Below, piece after piece: positions 46,470-58,964 of a stretch of DNA of 64,000 nt. A program made the position numbers and the translations under genes. The number at the start of each line of letters is the position of its first letter. Positions within the stretch are counted from its first letter, which is position 1. The notes beneath the pieces were generated by a model. It searched no databases and was not told where the DNA came from. It worked only from the letters and a program-made list of their open reading frames with translations. The stretch lies in assembly GCA_039090855.1 (NCBI GenBank), contig CM077013.1:142435240-142499239 (forward strand), in the 5' to 3' direction. The stretch is from Macrothele yani. Its lineage: Eukaryota > Arthropoda > Arachnida > Araneae > Macrothelidae.

Positions 46470-47276
46470 CAATATGTGGACAAAACTGATTGGACACTTT
46501 AAAGTAAATAGAAAAACAGTATTGTATTTACATCACTAGCGAAGAAGCCCTCCATTTGCAGAGATTACAGCAGCCACCCGTCAAGGTAAACTGTCCACAA
46601 GTCCATGGAGTACAGAGAGCAGAATATTTCTCCATTCCGCCTTGAGTCTAGACCTCACCCATCATTCAAGTTCATCCCATAGGTGTTCAATGGGATTGAG
46701 GTCCGTGTTCTGAGCAGGTCAGTCCATCCGTGACACTACATTTTCTTCTCACCATTCCACTGTAGCCCTGGATACATGACAAGTTGCATTGTCGTCCTGG
46801 AAGCAACAATCGTCATGTCTGTACTACTGCCATAACGGGAGCACCAAGGTACGCAGGATATCTGTACACAGCATAGTGTTCATGTTGCCATGAAAAACAA
46901 CCAGTAGACCCACGCTGTACCAGCTGAAACAGCCCCATACCCTAACTCCACCGCTTCCCAGTCAGCATTGTACACTCTGGAAGCAGATGTTCTCCAGGTA
47001 ACCGCCAAAACCAGACATGTACATTCGATTGGAGTAACGTGAAGCAGGATTTGTTGCTCCATAACACCTGCTGCCATTGCTCCATTGTCCAATTTTTGTG
47101 CTGCTGACACCATCATAGCCATGTGGCTTTATTGGTCTTTGTGATGAGATGCTTATGGGTAGCTGCTCAGCCATGATGTCCGAGTGCATAGGCCTCTCTT
47201 CTAAGTGTCTTCGTGGAGACCATAATGTCTGTGGCCATCTGGAACTCAAGTGCATTGGTCGGGACCTTCAATCATA
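46470..47276 (-). mobile_element. Old Tc1-like relic
   Basis: The minus strand has WSNKSCFTLLQSNVHVWFWR (first-Asp region, Asp lost), a GMGLFQLVQRGSTGCF-like central part and HWTPMG where SPDLNPIEHLW would be, with many stops. The left end TGATTGGACACTTTAAAG resembles the TIR of the neighbour at 47277. A younger element inserted at its right side. Confidence 0.7.
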
Positions 47277-47397
47277 CACTATCTACCAACAAGTAATTGG
47301 ACACCCCTGCAATCGACGATATCTGCGGTCTTGATACACGTCACGACCGTCGCCATTAAATATCGTGTGGGAAACAACACTGCAACCAGTTGCATGC

Positions 47398-48649
47398 AAG
47401 ATGCCATGCAGTTCGGAGCTCTCTGATTTTGAGAAAGGTGTAATCGTCGGGTATCACAGAAATGGCCGATCCATACGTGACATATCCAGCGAGTTGAAGT
47501 ACCCAAAATCGACAGTGGCCTACGTGATTGGCAAGTGGAAGATGAGAGGTGACTGTCGGAATGTGCCCCGACCCGGCAGACCCACAAAACTGGGAGTTAG
47601 AGACCGACGGGTGCTGGCCACAGAAATTCTAAAGAACCACACCAAATCGATGGGCCACATCCGCGAGGAGTTTCAACAGGCATCCGGGAGTATTCTTTCG
47701 ATGAATACCATCCGTAAGGACGTCTATCTGCTCGGTTATCATGGATGTGCTGCCGCCCACAAGCCTTTGATCACCAAGTCCAATAGCGCTGTTCGACTAA
47801 CGTGGTGCAAAGAACGTCGACAGTGGAAACAGGTTCTCTGGAGCACCGAATCAAGGTTCTTTTTTTTTTTGGATTGGAGGTTTAACGACCACCGTGAGAA
47901 ACTCAATGGGCTATAAGCAGTCGCCCGTCCCTAATTTAGGGCCACTGGTTCCAGGGAAGGGAGAGAGCCAGGGCCGTAAGACAAACACAACATCCATGCC
48001 TGACCGGGATTCGAACCCGGACCCCTAACGGATGAACGATCAGAGGCCAGCGCTTAGACCACTGCGCCACTGGGGCGGTAAATCAAGGTTCACCCTCTAC
48101 CGTTCGGATGGCAGGGTCTGGGTTTGGCCTCTGTCTGAAGAACGCCTCCGGTCGGAATGTATTGTGCCAACTGTGAAGTTCGGCGGCGGTGGAATTATGC
48201 TATGGGGGTGTTTCTCCTGGTATGGCACGGGACCTTTGGTCGCAATTCCTGGTAGACTCAATGCCGAGACCTAATGCACCATTTTGGATGACCATGCGCT
48301 TCCTACGTTGTGGCAGTTTTACAGGGTGGACCCATGTTTCTTTCAGGAAGACAATGCCACCTGTCATGTTGCAAGGTCCACCATGGCTTGGTATGGTGAC
48401 AATGGGGTTAATCGAATGGACTGGCCTGCGCAGAGCCCGGACCTTAACCCTATCAAGCACCTCTGGGACGAGTTGGAGCGTCGACTTAAGGGGTGCCCCC
48501 ACCGTCCGAAATCGGTGAAGGAACTGACCTGTCTTCTCCAAGCCAAGTGGAAGAAAATACCGCTAGCCGTCGTACAATGCCTGGTTGAGTGTATGCTCCG
48601 GAGGGTCGCAGCTGTAATCGCCGCTCGTGGAGGCTCCACCAACTATTGA
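47398..48649 (+). pseudogene. Tc1-like transposase, SINE-interrupted and catalytically dead
   Basis: The ATG at 47401 or just before opens MPCSSELSDFEKGVIVGYHR; the HTH domain and the VAYVIGKWKMRGDCRNVPRP linker are intact. The SINE enters at WSTESRF, inside the first catalytic block, where the expected Asp is already Thr. After the SINE the frame resumes with FTLYRSDGRVWVWP. The second Asp is kept (FQEDNATCHVAR), but SPDLNPIKHLWDEL has Lys where the catalytic Glu should be. D to K spacing is 34. A frameshift near 48270 also separates the parts. Confidence 0.9.
47860..48080 (-). mobile_element. tRNA-derived SINE inside the Tc1-like transposase
   Basis: Full-length young copy with a perfect 11-bp target duplication AATCAAGGTTC at 47849-47859 and 48081-48091. 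It is the only young copy found in the host gene's introns in this window. Confidence 0.95.
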
Positions 48650-48714
48650 AGGTGAATAAACTTCGTTTTCCTTTGCTATCACAGGTGTACAATTACACTT
48701 GTTGGTAGATAGTG

Positions 48715-49629
48715 TATATAGTGATAGACCTACAACTGAGTGGTCGTGGTCCCAACATGTGAGCAGTCAGGTCATGTGACATTAGGCAGAAGTGATTTCG
48801 TGCTATTCAATTTTGGTGCTTTTCTATGGCCCGAAAGGCTACTTTTAAATATTAACACTTAGTAAACACATGGTTCGTACACATTGGAAGAACAAAAAAT
48901 CAAGGTTTTTTCAAGGACACTGAAGTACAAAAATCAAGGCCCTAGTTTGCAACATACGAAATTTGAATAACTAACTAACTTGGCGATGAATGATTTGTTT
49001 GCTTCCTTTTTCAGGACTTGTACAGTCAGGGTGTTTTATAAAAGATGTGTGGCATCTTATATTAGCACAACTATTAAAAAAAAAAGGAACATTTTTTAGT
49101 AACACATATGCTGCCCTAAAAATTTCCCCAGCTATTATTTAATTATTGGTTTCCTAAAATAAATAACATTACAAATATTCACCAAAGAAGAAAAAGTAGT
49201 TGCTAGGATAATTACCAAGCCTTTACATATAAATTACAAATTTAATATATTATTCCCAATTGGGTGGAAATCTGAATACAAATATATATATATAAAAAAA
49301 AATAACCACTGCAAATACAAATATATATAAATATAAATGTCAAACTCACCACTCAGTCAACTGTCTGAAAATTGCCATTGCAGTTACAATACCCCCCACC
49401 CCCTTTCAGTTTTTGGTAGTTTAGATGTGATGCTTTAGTAAAAGTCAATCCGAACTGTATAACATAAATATTATTGGGTGACACACTTTTCTGACTTTCA
49501 TAAAATACACAGGTTTTGTAGTTATACAGAATTTAGAAATCATTATGGATCATACGTAATACATTTTTTGTCACGTTATATTATATACTCTTAGCAACAT
49601 CCAATTTTGAACTAAGTTCACCTTCAATT
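48715..49629. other. Intron spacer
   Basis: AT-rich. Near 48899-48945 TCAAGGTTTTTTCAAGGACA and ATCAAGGCCCT give a CAAGG-rich patch similar to that in 60762-61570. No genes. Confidence 0.45.
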
Positions 49630-50064
49630 TCACTGAGGAGAGCTTTTTTCCTGAGCATTTTTACGAAAACTGTTAGATTTTGTAATTAAGGTGAAGTCCT
49701 GTTCAGTTTCAGCTTCTAACACTAGTTCATTCGCAGACTTCAGCAATGAAAAAACTTCACTCTCAACACATTTTTTCTTTTTCTTTAGTTCTTCAATTTC
49801 GTCTTGCACTGCTTTTCGCTTTAGTAATAATGCAGATTTCTTTTTCTCTTGACTTTGCTCATCCAAATATGTAACATATTTTTGCCTGGCACTGCTGACA
49901 CTAAGCAAAAGGGCTTTCAATAGCTTTACATTTTCCACACCTCCAGCAGTTGGATATATGGTCATAAATCTGCCTCTGGGCAATGATGGAATTTTCACGC
50001 AGATTAGTTGCTTGTTGATGGAAAATCCTCTTTTAACTAATGCTTGCCCATGGGACAACAACAA
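49630..50064 (-). CDS. C-terminal fragment of a transposon-type protein with coiled coil
   Basis: A 144-residue frame without lesions. It starts near MLLSHGQALVKRGFSINKQL, which resembles the SHGNA-VERGFS motif in the C-terminal part of hAT-like and related transposon-derived proteins. A charged coiled coil follows (EIEELKKKKKCVESEVFSLL). The expected upstream catalytic domain is not seen to the right, where simple repeats begin. I infer a truncated transposon gene rather than a host exon, since no acceptor fits and the strand's host exons join without it. The ATG is arbitrary. Confidence 0.45.
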   Translation of the reverse strand: MLLSHGQALVKRGFSINKQLICVKIPSLPRGRFMTIYPTAGGVENVKLLKALLLSVSSARQKYVTYLDEQSQEKKKSALLLKRKAVQDEIEELKKKKKCVESEVFSLLKSANELVLEAETEQDFTLITKSNSFRKNAQEKSSPQ

Positions 50065-50072
50065 AAGTAGTT

Positions 50073-50123
50073 TAACAACCTTCCACAGCTCCTTCTATTA
50101 ACAACCTTCCACAGCTCCTTCTA
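50073..50123. repeat. Direct repeat, 26-bp unit twice
   Basis: TTAACAACCTTCCACAGCTC plus CTTCTA occurs twice in tandem. Confidence 0.85.
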
Positions 50124-50284
50124 AGGTGCACTGGAAGATGTGTTCGTGCAGCAATACACTATTCACTGGAAGGATCAAAATCCTCGAAGCTGGATTCCAC
50201 TTTAGCCACACTGGTCAGGCTCAACCCTGTGTGTGTGTCAACTAGAAGCTTCAAAATACACTTCAAATCTGTAACACACACCTC

Positions 50285-50668
<384 letters not shown>

Positions 50669-50676
50669 TGTCTTAC

Positions 50677-50780
50677 CTTGCTTTCTTTTCTTCAACTCCA
50701 TTGACAACAACTGCATTAGTAGTTTTGCCAGCAGGACTTTCCTTAGTTTGTTTTTGTTTTTTGGTTTTCTTTTTTGTGAC
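50677..50780 (-). CDS. FAM120A: FAM120-like gene, exon D
   Basis: Acceptor TTTTCGTAG before 50780 and donor GTAAGA after 50677 (minus strand). The 104 bases give VTKKKTKKQKQTKESPAGKT and 14 more residues to EEKKA plus two bases of an Arg/Ser codon. It is a basic, lysine-rich stretch followed by an acidic one. Entry phase 0 fits exon C and exit phase 2 fits exon E. Frame, sites and strand agree with the other exons. Confidence 0.72.
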
Positions 50781-51867
50781 CTACGAAAATAAATTCCACA
50801 TAAAGATTTCCTGTTGAGCATAACATTAAATCACAATAAATTAAAATATTTGAATTATCAGTACCTTACACAGAACCCATGAAGATTAGCTAGTAACAAT
50901 TAGTCTCCATTATGAAAACATAACCACTGAGCTTCTCACAAAGTAGAAAAGGCAACGGCTAAAAAAATTTAACTAATTTAACTAAGTACAGAAAAGGAAT
51001 AAAATAATGGCCTAGACGGAGAGATAAGACATCACACAATTTCAAAAGTGTTCCTGTTTAAAACACTTTCAAACTCCACCATTTGACTTTTTCCACATTG
51101 TGCATGGAAAAGTTTCTCTCCTGTACACAATGTATTGATGCACAACCTTTGTACTCAATGGGAAATTCATTTTTCTGTGCACAATATATCACTCATTTTT
51201 GATCTGGCATTCCATGCAATGCAAGATTTGGAAGCTGCTACATTTACTTTTTATTTTTACAGCATTGTTTGAGATATTTTAGCATTTATTATAAAATATT
51301 ATTTGATGTTGCAATTTTGATATTTTCAATTTTCACAAAACACTGCCAATGCATGAAACTATTATTAGTGTATATAAAAACCATTGTACAATAACTATAT
51401 GATACCTATTAGAGCACATGGTTAGGTGAGCTATTGTTTTGTGCAAATGAAATTAAAAAAAAATACTGTAATTACATAAGCTTTTCAAAGAATATTGATG
51501 CGCTGTTAAGGTCTTAAATGGTTTTAATTATGAGTTAGTGCATAAAGTGCAATTGATACAGCCAGGATGATTGTAGAGATATATGTGTGCATACATGTTA
51601 ATATGTCATACTTTAGGCTCATATAAAGGCCAAAAATATGCAAATCTAACAATTCAATAATTTTTAGCTTGCAAAATTTATGTGCTGAAGCACATAATTT
51701 TCAAAACATCACAAAGGAGGTACTGATTTAGAAAACAGTAGGTTTTTCTTATTATACAACTTAGCAAAGTTGGTACACAGATACAAAGCCACTAGAGCAG
51801 AATCCCTTTATACTGAACTTAAAGGGACAGCGTTGTAATTGTTAGATATACAGAATAGTTCACTATA
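50781..51867. other. Intron sequence
   Basis: AT-rich; no element recognised up to the Tc1-like TIR. Near 51800 CAGAATCCCTTTATACTGAA resembles a pogo/Tigger end but has no partner. Confidence 0.45.
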
Positions 51868-53062
51868 CACTGAGTGGCCACTTTATTATGACCACCCCCT
51901 CAGTACTTTGTTGGGCCACCTTTTGCCTTTAATACTGCGTCTATTCTTCATGGCATGCATTCCACGAGATGTTGATAGGTGGTTTGTGCAATCTGAGACC
52001 ATGCTTGATGAATAGCACTTTCCAGGAGTGTGAGATGGCAGGGTTGTGGATCCAGCTGTCTGATGGCTTGCTCAACTTCATCCCACAAATTCTCAATGGG
52101 GTTGAGATCTGGAGATTGTGGGGGCCACCTAAGCAAAGTAAACTCACCGGCATGTTCCTGAAACCAATCCTGTACAATACGAGCACTATGGCAGGGCGCA
52201 TTATCTTGTTGAAAGTAGCCATTGCCATTGGGATAAATCATCCACATGACAGGATGCACTTGGTCCGCAACTATGTTTAGATATGATGTGCCAGTCAGAC
52301 GTTGATCAACACGAATTAAAGGGCCCAAAGCATGCCAGGAAAACATTCCCCAAACCATAACGTTGCCTCCACCAGCTTGAAGGGTTGTAGCAATGCATTT
52401 GGGGTCCATGCTGTTTCCGCCAAATTCTCACTCGGCCATCGGCATAGTGCAACTGGAACCGTGATTCATCGGACCACATCATTTGTTTCCAATTATCGAC
52501 TGTCCAATCCTTGTGCTCCTGTGCGAACTGGAGACATTTTATCTTGTTAACTGCAGACAGCAAAGGTGTTCGAACAAGCCTTTGGCTGCCATATTCGATC
52601 CGATGTAGTGTACGGCGAACATTTGAGGGGATCCTTGATTAAGATGGTCTGTAATTTGCTGCACTGTTGCCCTTCTGTTGTCTGTTACCAGTCTGGACAC
52701 TCTGTTCCGCCCGAGCAGTCACTAGTTGATGACGACCACACGTTGAACGTAGAGACCCAGTTTTTGGGCGGACAGTCCAGTCTTTAAACACGTTAACTAC
52801 AGCTGCTCTGGAACATTTCACGAATGCGGCAATTTCAGTGATACTCACTCCATGGCTCCGAGCTCTTACAATCATCCCACGTTGAAAGTCCGTCAAATTG
52901 CATTTTTTACCCATCTCGTCACCCAAAAACCCCTTCTACTACTGTTGCAAGCACTAAGCTTTCCCTTTTTATACTAGCCTCGTCCTCTGGCGGCAACAGC
53001 GTGCAGCCATAACTCATTTGCTTAAAACTGTCAGGTGGTCATAATAAAGTAGCCACTCAGTG
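51868..53062 (-). mobile_element. Tc1-like element, 36-residue D-E spacing, complete ends
   Basis: TIRs CACTGAGTGGCCACTTTATT and CACTGAGTGGCTACTTTATT (inverted), one mismatch, continuing ATGACCACC. TA at 51866-51867 and 53063-53064. Length 1,195 bp. Confidence 0.93.
51946..52914 (-). pseudogene. Tc1-like transposase (DD36E type), frameshifted
   Basis: MGKKCNLTDFQRGMIVRARS starts the HTH domain (ATG near 52914). It runs to about 52640, shifts frame, continues with WTVDNWKQMMWSDESRFQLH (first Asp), shifts again near 52410, and then GGGNVMVWGMFSWHALGPLI, FQQDNAPCHSARIVQDWF (second Asp) and SPDLNPIENLWDEVE (Glu). I count 36 residues between the last two. All catalytic residues are kept. It ends near MPRRIDAVLKAKGGPTKY. 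Same group as 41572-42845 but a different family by TIR. Confidence 0.9.
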
Positions 53063-53064
53063 TA

Positions 53065-54235
53065 TATAAAATGTTGGATATGCAAAATTCAACACATGCA
53101 TTTACTGTACTGCAGTTATTTCAAAGTACCTGGTTGTAGCATTGGAAATTCACTGGGTCAGAGACTAAAATGCTGATGTCAACAAACCACTTATGAAGGG
53201 CTTTTTCCCATCTTGTTGTACACATAGGCTTGGCATCATCAGCATTTGGATGTTCACCAGATTTCCTTTATTAATTACTTCATTTTTGAATTTTTTTTTC
53301 TTAAGAGTACTCTTTATATCTTGAAATTATTTGCTACATAACACTTTTTTCAATATTTTCAACTCTTGAGCGTTATTTTGATCATTGCTGAAACCAGTAG
53401 GTTTTAACACCACTTCATAAATACATCTGTTAGAGTTAAACAAAGGAAATGAACTTCTCTTATCCCAATTTCTCTTTGTGAGAGTTGGTCATTTGATCAG
53501 CCTTCAGGGTCCCCAAGGACAACGTTTTCAATGGCAGAATCTTTCCCGGTTACATTAGAGCTCTTTCTGGAGATGAATAGGATCGATTTTTCTCCTTTCA
53601 CTTTATTTGGAAGTTCATCAGCCTTATAAGAATTTCCACACAACCTTGAACAAGCACTTAGCACATGATTTTGGAAGTCTGAGGTGGTATGCTACCTGAT
53701 TCTGTGTAAATGGCACTGGCATCAAATGTTCGATATATACATGATGACTACTGTTTTGTTCGACATAACCAACCTTCCGTCCAATTCCGTCAAAGCAGAC
53801 ACCATAGGGAGCTACAACGAAGTGACACAATCCAAACATTAACCAATTTTATTTTTTTCATGATAAGATAAAAAAAATTCTGGACTATTCCAGGACCTGT
53901 CACAAAAATAGGAAAAATCAAGAATTTTCCAGGCCAGGAAAAATGGAAATAAAATTTCGGGACTCTGCCAGGATTCCAGGGGCTGCGACTCTTTCCCAAT
54001 GAGCACTACTGTTCTGACCAAAACAGGTATGCATTTGAAGTGAAGTTACAGATTCTTTTTCGTTATTGTGCTAAAGATAATGCTTCTACTTTTGTGTAAT
54101 TAAAGTCTTGGCAATAGCATTACAGCACAGCCGATTATTAAAAAAAATATTTCTCATACAAATTAATGATGAGAAATCCCATGAAACGCATGCGGAATGT
54201 GTAAAAGTGAAGTATTTAAGAATACAGAAACGTAC
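53065..54235. other. Intron sequence
   Basis: Mostly AT-rich. At 53878-53980 TTCCAGG recurs several times with GGAAAAATNNA spacing, similar in style to the CAAGG-rich patches elsewhere. No gene. Confidence 0.45.
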
Positions 54236-54326
54236 CTGAGTATTCACCTGTCCTGGCTTACGTATTTTTGAAAAAGGAGCTCGACGTGGGATATACCCAT
54301 GTCCCAAACCAGTTCCAGGACCGTAC
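54236..54326 (-). CDS. FAM120A: FAM120-like gene, exon C
   Basis: A run of T and AG precede 54326; GTACGT follows 54236. With the two bases from exon B the exon reads RYGPGTGLGHGYIPRRAPFS and then KIRKPGQVNTQ. It is Gly/Arg-rich and basic, in the position where FAM120 proteins have a Gly/Arg/Tyr-rich stretch. Entry phase 2, exit phase 0. Confidence 0.75.
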
Positions 54327-55686
54327 CTAAAAAAAAAAAAAAAAAATTAACAGTTTTGCCTCCATCACTAAAAATATAAATAAATAAATCAAATAACCAT
54401 TTTGCCTTCATTACTACAAAAAAAAATTAAAATAAAAAATCAAATAACCATTTTGCTTTCATCACTAAAAAAAAAACAACAATAATTTACAATCTAAAAA
54501 AATAAATGCATAGAAATCACAGCCTTATTTGCATATGTTACTGATGAAACAAAAAATATTTACTGTAGCTTGAGTTATAATTTCTAAAAGAATCAGGGGA
54601 GCGACAATCTTCCATCCTATTCAACTGAAGTTTCACATTGTACTAAGCCACTACAAGTGCAGAAGTAAAAATTGCAAAGGTGAACAAAAAAAAAAAATGA
54701 GGAAATATACTAAACACTGAAATCAAACTAAAAAAGGTAGCAATTAATAAAATGTATTATAACAAGAAACTAATTTTCCTAATATACTTCAAAACACTGA
54801 TTATATGAATGGAATTACAAACACCGATTTGCTTTATGATTGTTGAGAGTGAATTTAACATCAGATTTAGTTTTTTTCAAATGTTAACACTAAATTTTTT
54901 GTGAAAAACACGGACCTCATATATTTGATTGTACCATCAAAATGTTTTTTTTTTTTAAATTTCAATTTCTTTGAAAATGCATGGTTTCCCATAGTTTAAT
55001 GATTTCTCGCTATAACAACAGGCCAAAAAAAAAAAAAAAAAAAACAAGCATACTCCCCTCCCCCTTGTTTACAGAAAAAAAAATATTAAAAGTTCAATAC
55101 AGAAACATGTAAATTCAAGCCAATGTGCAATCAAACTCAAATTTTGGATTATGAACCTCAAACAGAATACCTATAAAAGAAACCTACAACATTAAGGAGA
55201 AAGACTCGATCTCAAATGAACTTACCAAAACCATAAGCCCAATGTTCGGTTTAATGATGACATACGACTTAAGAACATTAAACACATTTTATTTAAAAGA
55301 TACGATAACATGAATCTGAAGATCTGGCAGTAGAAGCTGCTTTCTATGTCAGCAACAAAGGCGGAGTGAAGTGCCCAAAAATATCCCAAAATATCTGCGA
55401 GAAAACGAAACATTTGAAAAAAAAAAAAAAAAGGGACAGAAGTAAACAAATTCTTTAATTAACAAAATGCTTAAAATCATTCAAACAAATAAATTATATA
55501 AAAAAAAATCCTGTGCATTGAAATCCCTTCATTAAACATAATTCTTGAATTCTTGTAACATTTTACAGCTTGGCATTAAACATGAATCTTCTGAGATCTG
55601 GATATTGAACAATGAAATTAGTTAAAACATACACTTAAGGAATAAACCAGTTCAAATAACAAGGTAGTACAAAATTTTATACATAC
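54327..55686. other. Intron sequence
   Basis: Rich in A- and T-runs; the T-run next to 54326 serves as the polypyrimidine tract. No mobile element recognised. Confidence 0.5.
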
Positions 55687-55834
55687 CTTCGCAAACCACC
55701 AACGGAGGTTATTTGAGGAGGAAGATTTAGACCACGGGAACGTGGAGGCATCTGCCCATAGTTGGGACCCCAGCTGCCTACTACGACACCGGCAATCTCT
55801 AACTGCCCACCTCTGGCTACAACACGCTGGCGAC
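55687..55834 (-). CDS. FAM120A: FAM120-like gene, exon B
   Basis: Acceptor TATTCTAG before 55834 and donor GTATGT after 55687. The product is RQRVVARGGQLEIAGVVVGS, then WGPNYGQMPPRSRGLNLPPQ and ITSVGGLRR. The GGQLE-AG-VVG-W and SVGG blocks match what I recall of the conserved C-terminal region of vertebrate FAM120A (GGQLEVAGTVVG, LQVVSVGG). This is the main basis of the name. Entry phase 1, exit phase 2. FAM120 proteins bind RNA and act as scaffolds for Src-family kinases in the cytoplasm of vertebrate cells. Confidence 0.8.
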
Positions 55835-57685
55835 CTAGAATACATAAATTGCTGCATATTTTTTTTACAAGCCACATTGCTTAGGAGAAAAAAATAAACT
55901 GTTAAAGTGCAATGACAAAGAAAAAAAGGTTCATATGAAGCAAAACAAACAAGCAACATGTTGAAGAGTACATTTCAGGAGCTAGAATGACACACTGCAT
56001 GATTAAAAGATAATTTAGTCTCCTATGAAAAGTGAAGCATGTGTTATATTTCCTATACAGACCCCCTGATCTAAGGAAGTAAAAAATAATCAAAAACAAA
56101 CTTTTCTTTCTTGAGGTCTACAGAAAAGTGTGTTAAAAAGTGCAGCTGTATATGAATGAAGTGATTTCATTACTACCGGTTCCTTTTGGTATAGCCATCA
56201 CTAAGGTTTATAATCAGCATTAGAATTAGAAATAAATCTTCTTTTGGCCCAGCAGACCCCTAGAATTTGCAAACCACTGCTCTACCAAAATGTCCACTGG
56301 TCCGTAAAAAAAAATAAAAAAATAATAAAAATATTTAAAGGCATTTACAATATAGGAAGAAAATAATGTATCATTTCAATGGAATTACCTCAAATATTTG
56401 TTTTCAAACCTATAATTAGTTTGCAGCCTAAAAAGAAAACCACACAGCAAGGTAAAAGAAACAGAAATTCATTTTTTAACTTGTGACAAATAAAAAAAAA
56501 AAAAAAAAAAAAAAACACTTACTAGCCACTAGCCATCCGGGCCAGTAAAATCAATAGTTCAGTGGTCCCACGGAAGTTTTACTGGCCAACGGCCAGTGGA
56601 ACACTGGGAAAGTCAAACGCTGATAATTGAATACTGGGGTTTCATAGTGTTTTTGCAGCTAAGGGTAGGTTGAGTTTCACTAAAAATTCCTTTGAAAACT
56701 GAAAATTTCTTAGAAAACACACAAATTCAACCTGAACCTATTTCAAATTTAATTGCTGAAGACAAAATGCTATGCTAAATGGAGTTCAAAGTGTTTCCAC
56801 ATAACTGACACAATCTTTAAAATTCCTGACGTATACTGTGTTTGTTTAGAATGTACTGCACAAGACACACACCTACCTATGAAGTGCTATATCAAAAAGG
56901 CATTCCGTACAGCGAGGTCAGCACTCGGGCTGCAAGTATGCTGATTCATATAGATGCCTAAATGTATTTCTCATTTATGCCTGTGGTAATAAAAACAGTT
57001 GTTTCAGTAGTAGTTCGTTCAGAATCTTTTTCTCTCTCAATCTGAATGGAACTGTTTCATGCATCCACATTACATCTGGGTGTCTACAAGATTAAGGAAG
57101 TGGAATTTCCTGACCAAATTCCCAACTCTTTAAAGACCATTTCAATATTGTCCTTTTACTGCCATAGATATGCAGACGTTGCAGAAAAGATAATAAACAC
57201 ACGTGCACACAAATTCTAGACCTTCAGGTGTTTGACTTCTTCACACCTAATTTCTATCTTTTTTGGGACTTTCCTGTCACTACACAAATTATACCCCCCC
57301 CCCCCTTTTTTATTTTGACAGATTTTCCAACCCAACATATAAACTGTTTTGCACCACTACAGCTACATGATCCAGGCAAGTTCTCCAATACCAGAAAAGA
57401 AGTGAGATCAATTTACATTAAGATCACTTAACAGTTTACACATGCAAACAGTATAAGTGTTAAAAGAGGTGAATGAAGAACAAAATCATTTGAGATCAGT
57501 GGATAAATCAATAAAGGATGTCCCTTAATCCCCAATATTATTTGAGGTAAATTTCGCAAAACATCGATTTTTCTACACGCTCTAACCCACAATAAAAACT
57601 GAAGTCAAAGTGAGCAACAGTGCATCTACAAGCAGATGTCGCCCCAATAGCACATTGTCGAGAATTCAGATAGTTCCAATTTGTA
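55835..57685. other. Intron sequence
   Basis: AT-rich with long A-runs (56490-56515). GGGCCAGTAAAA and TTTTACTGGCC at about 56538-56588 form an inverted pair. CCAGCAGACCCCTAGAATTT-type sequence at 56245-56281 resembles a hAT end (inverted: CAGTGGTTTGCAAATTC), with no partner found. Confidence 0.45.
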
Positions 57686-58962
57686 TTGGGTTGTCGGAAA
57701 AGTCATGACTTATTTTAGCCATGTTTTGCAAAGGTTATTTATTGATAGAAAGAGCAAAGATAAATCAATGGCATAATGCCCGTCTTGTTCGATAACCTTT
57801 TGCCATTTTTCAGTGAGCTGCAGAATGCCTTGTTCATAGAAGGACCTGTCTTTCGTGGCGAAAAACTGTACAGGGTGCTGATTTACAGCCTCGTCTGAAT
57901 TGAACGTTATACCATGCAAGGACTGTTGAACAGAGTGAAACAAGTGGAAGTCTGACGGCGCAAGGTCAGGCGAGTATGCTGGGTGTGGCAACACATCCCA
58001 CCCAAGCTACAATAATTTTTGGTGGGTGATCAAACTTGTGTGTGGTCTCGCGTTGTCATGATGGAACACAACACCTTTACGATGAACGAGCTCTGGACGC
58101 TTCTGGATGATGGATTCGTTCAAACTGTCCAATTGACGCCAGTACACATTCAAACTGATTGTTTGGTTCCGTGGCAGGAGCTCGAAAAACACGACACCTT
58201 TAAAATCCCACCACACCGAGACCAGAACCTTCCGCTGATGAATGTCTGCTTTGGATGTAGTTTGAGGCGAAGCAGCACGTCGGGACCAAGACCGTATGTG
58301 CAGCACATTGTTGTACACAATCCCCTTTTCGTCACCAGTTATCAGTTGCTTCAGAAAAGGATCGTTTTCCTCACGTTTAATGAGCATGTTGCAGATGTTT
58401 ATACGCGCCGTCAATTGAGCTTCTTTGAGTTCACGAGGAACCCACACATCGAGCTTGCTTACATATCCCAGCTTCTTCCGGTGGTTGGAACGCTTGAATG
58501 ATGGATGTGCAATGTGCCTGCAATCTCTCGTGTTGTGTAACGTGGGTTTGACTCGATCAATGCCTTGATTTGGCCATTATCAACCTCAGTTGGCCTCCCG
58601 CACTGAGAAGCATCGTTGAAGTAAAAATCACCAGCACTTTTGCAAACTACCACTGGCACTGCCATCCTTGTAGAGCATTATCACTGTACACTTTACGCAA
58701 CTTTTCACAAGCTTGACGCACGTTCTTCCCTTTACGGAAGTAAAACAGTAAAATATGGCGAAAATGCACAGTTTGGTCTTCCATCTTCAACTTGATGTCA
58801 AATCTCCGCAAATCAACCAAATCGCTCACTATTCCTTTTAGACTGCAGCCAGAACTGGCACCTGTCGAATGCTATAGCGATAACAGAGCTGCGCTTGCTT
58901 CTTAGTACTTCCCCAACCGCCAACAGGTGCCAAAATATGTCATGACTTTTCCGACAACCCAA
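57686..58962 (-). mobile_element. Mariner element, complete ends
   Basis: TIRs TTGGGTTGTCGGAAAAGTCA followed by TGAC on both ends, at least 24 bp perfect, with TA at 57684-57685 and 58963-58964. Length 1,277 bp, typical of mariner. A truncated sister lies at 21058-21930. Confidence 0.95.
57740..58805 (-). pseudogene. Mariner transposase (DD34D), broken
   Basis: The N-terminal HTH part (FRHILLFYFRKGKNVRQACE) is at about 58660-58800 in one frame; the next part up to about 58450 is shifted. Then comes TGDEKGIVYNN (first Asp; the usual Trp is Gly), VSVWWDFKGVVFFELLPRNQ, HHDNARPHTS (second Asp), a stop in place of Glu at about 58005, and PHPAYSPDLAPSDFHLF (third Asp). The D-D spacing is 34. It resembles the cecropia-type mariners to which the SETMAR transposase belongs. 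Confidence 0.92.
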
Positions 58963-58964
58963 TA

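Larger units (their letters stand above)
47277..48714 (+). mobile_element. Tc1-like element disrupted by a SINE
   Basis: TIRs start CACTATCTACCAACAAGT on both ends, perfect over 18 bases, with TA at 47275-47276 and 48715-48716. Without the SINE the element is about 1.2 kb. The transposase frame is on the plus strand. Confidence 0.92.

Noticed and set aside
55618..55959. 113-residue minus frame overlapping exon B
   Set aside because: It is in a different frame from the phase-consistent exon B reading and has no family character.
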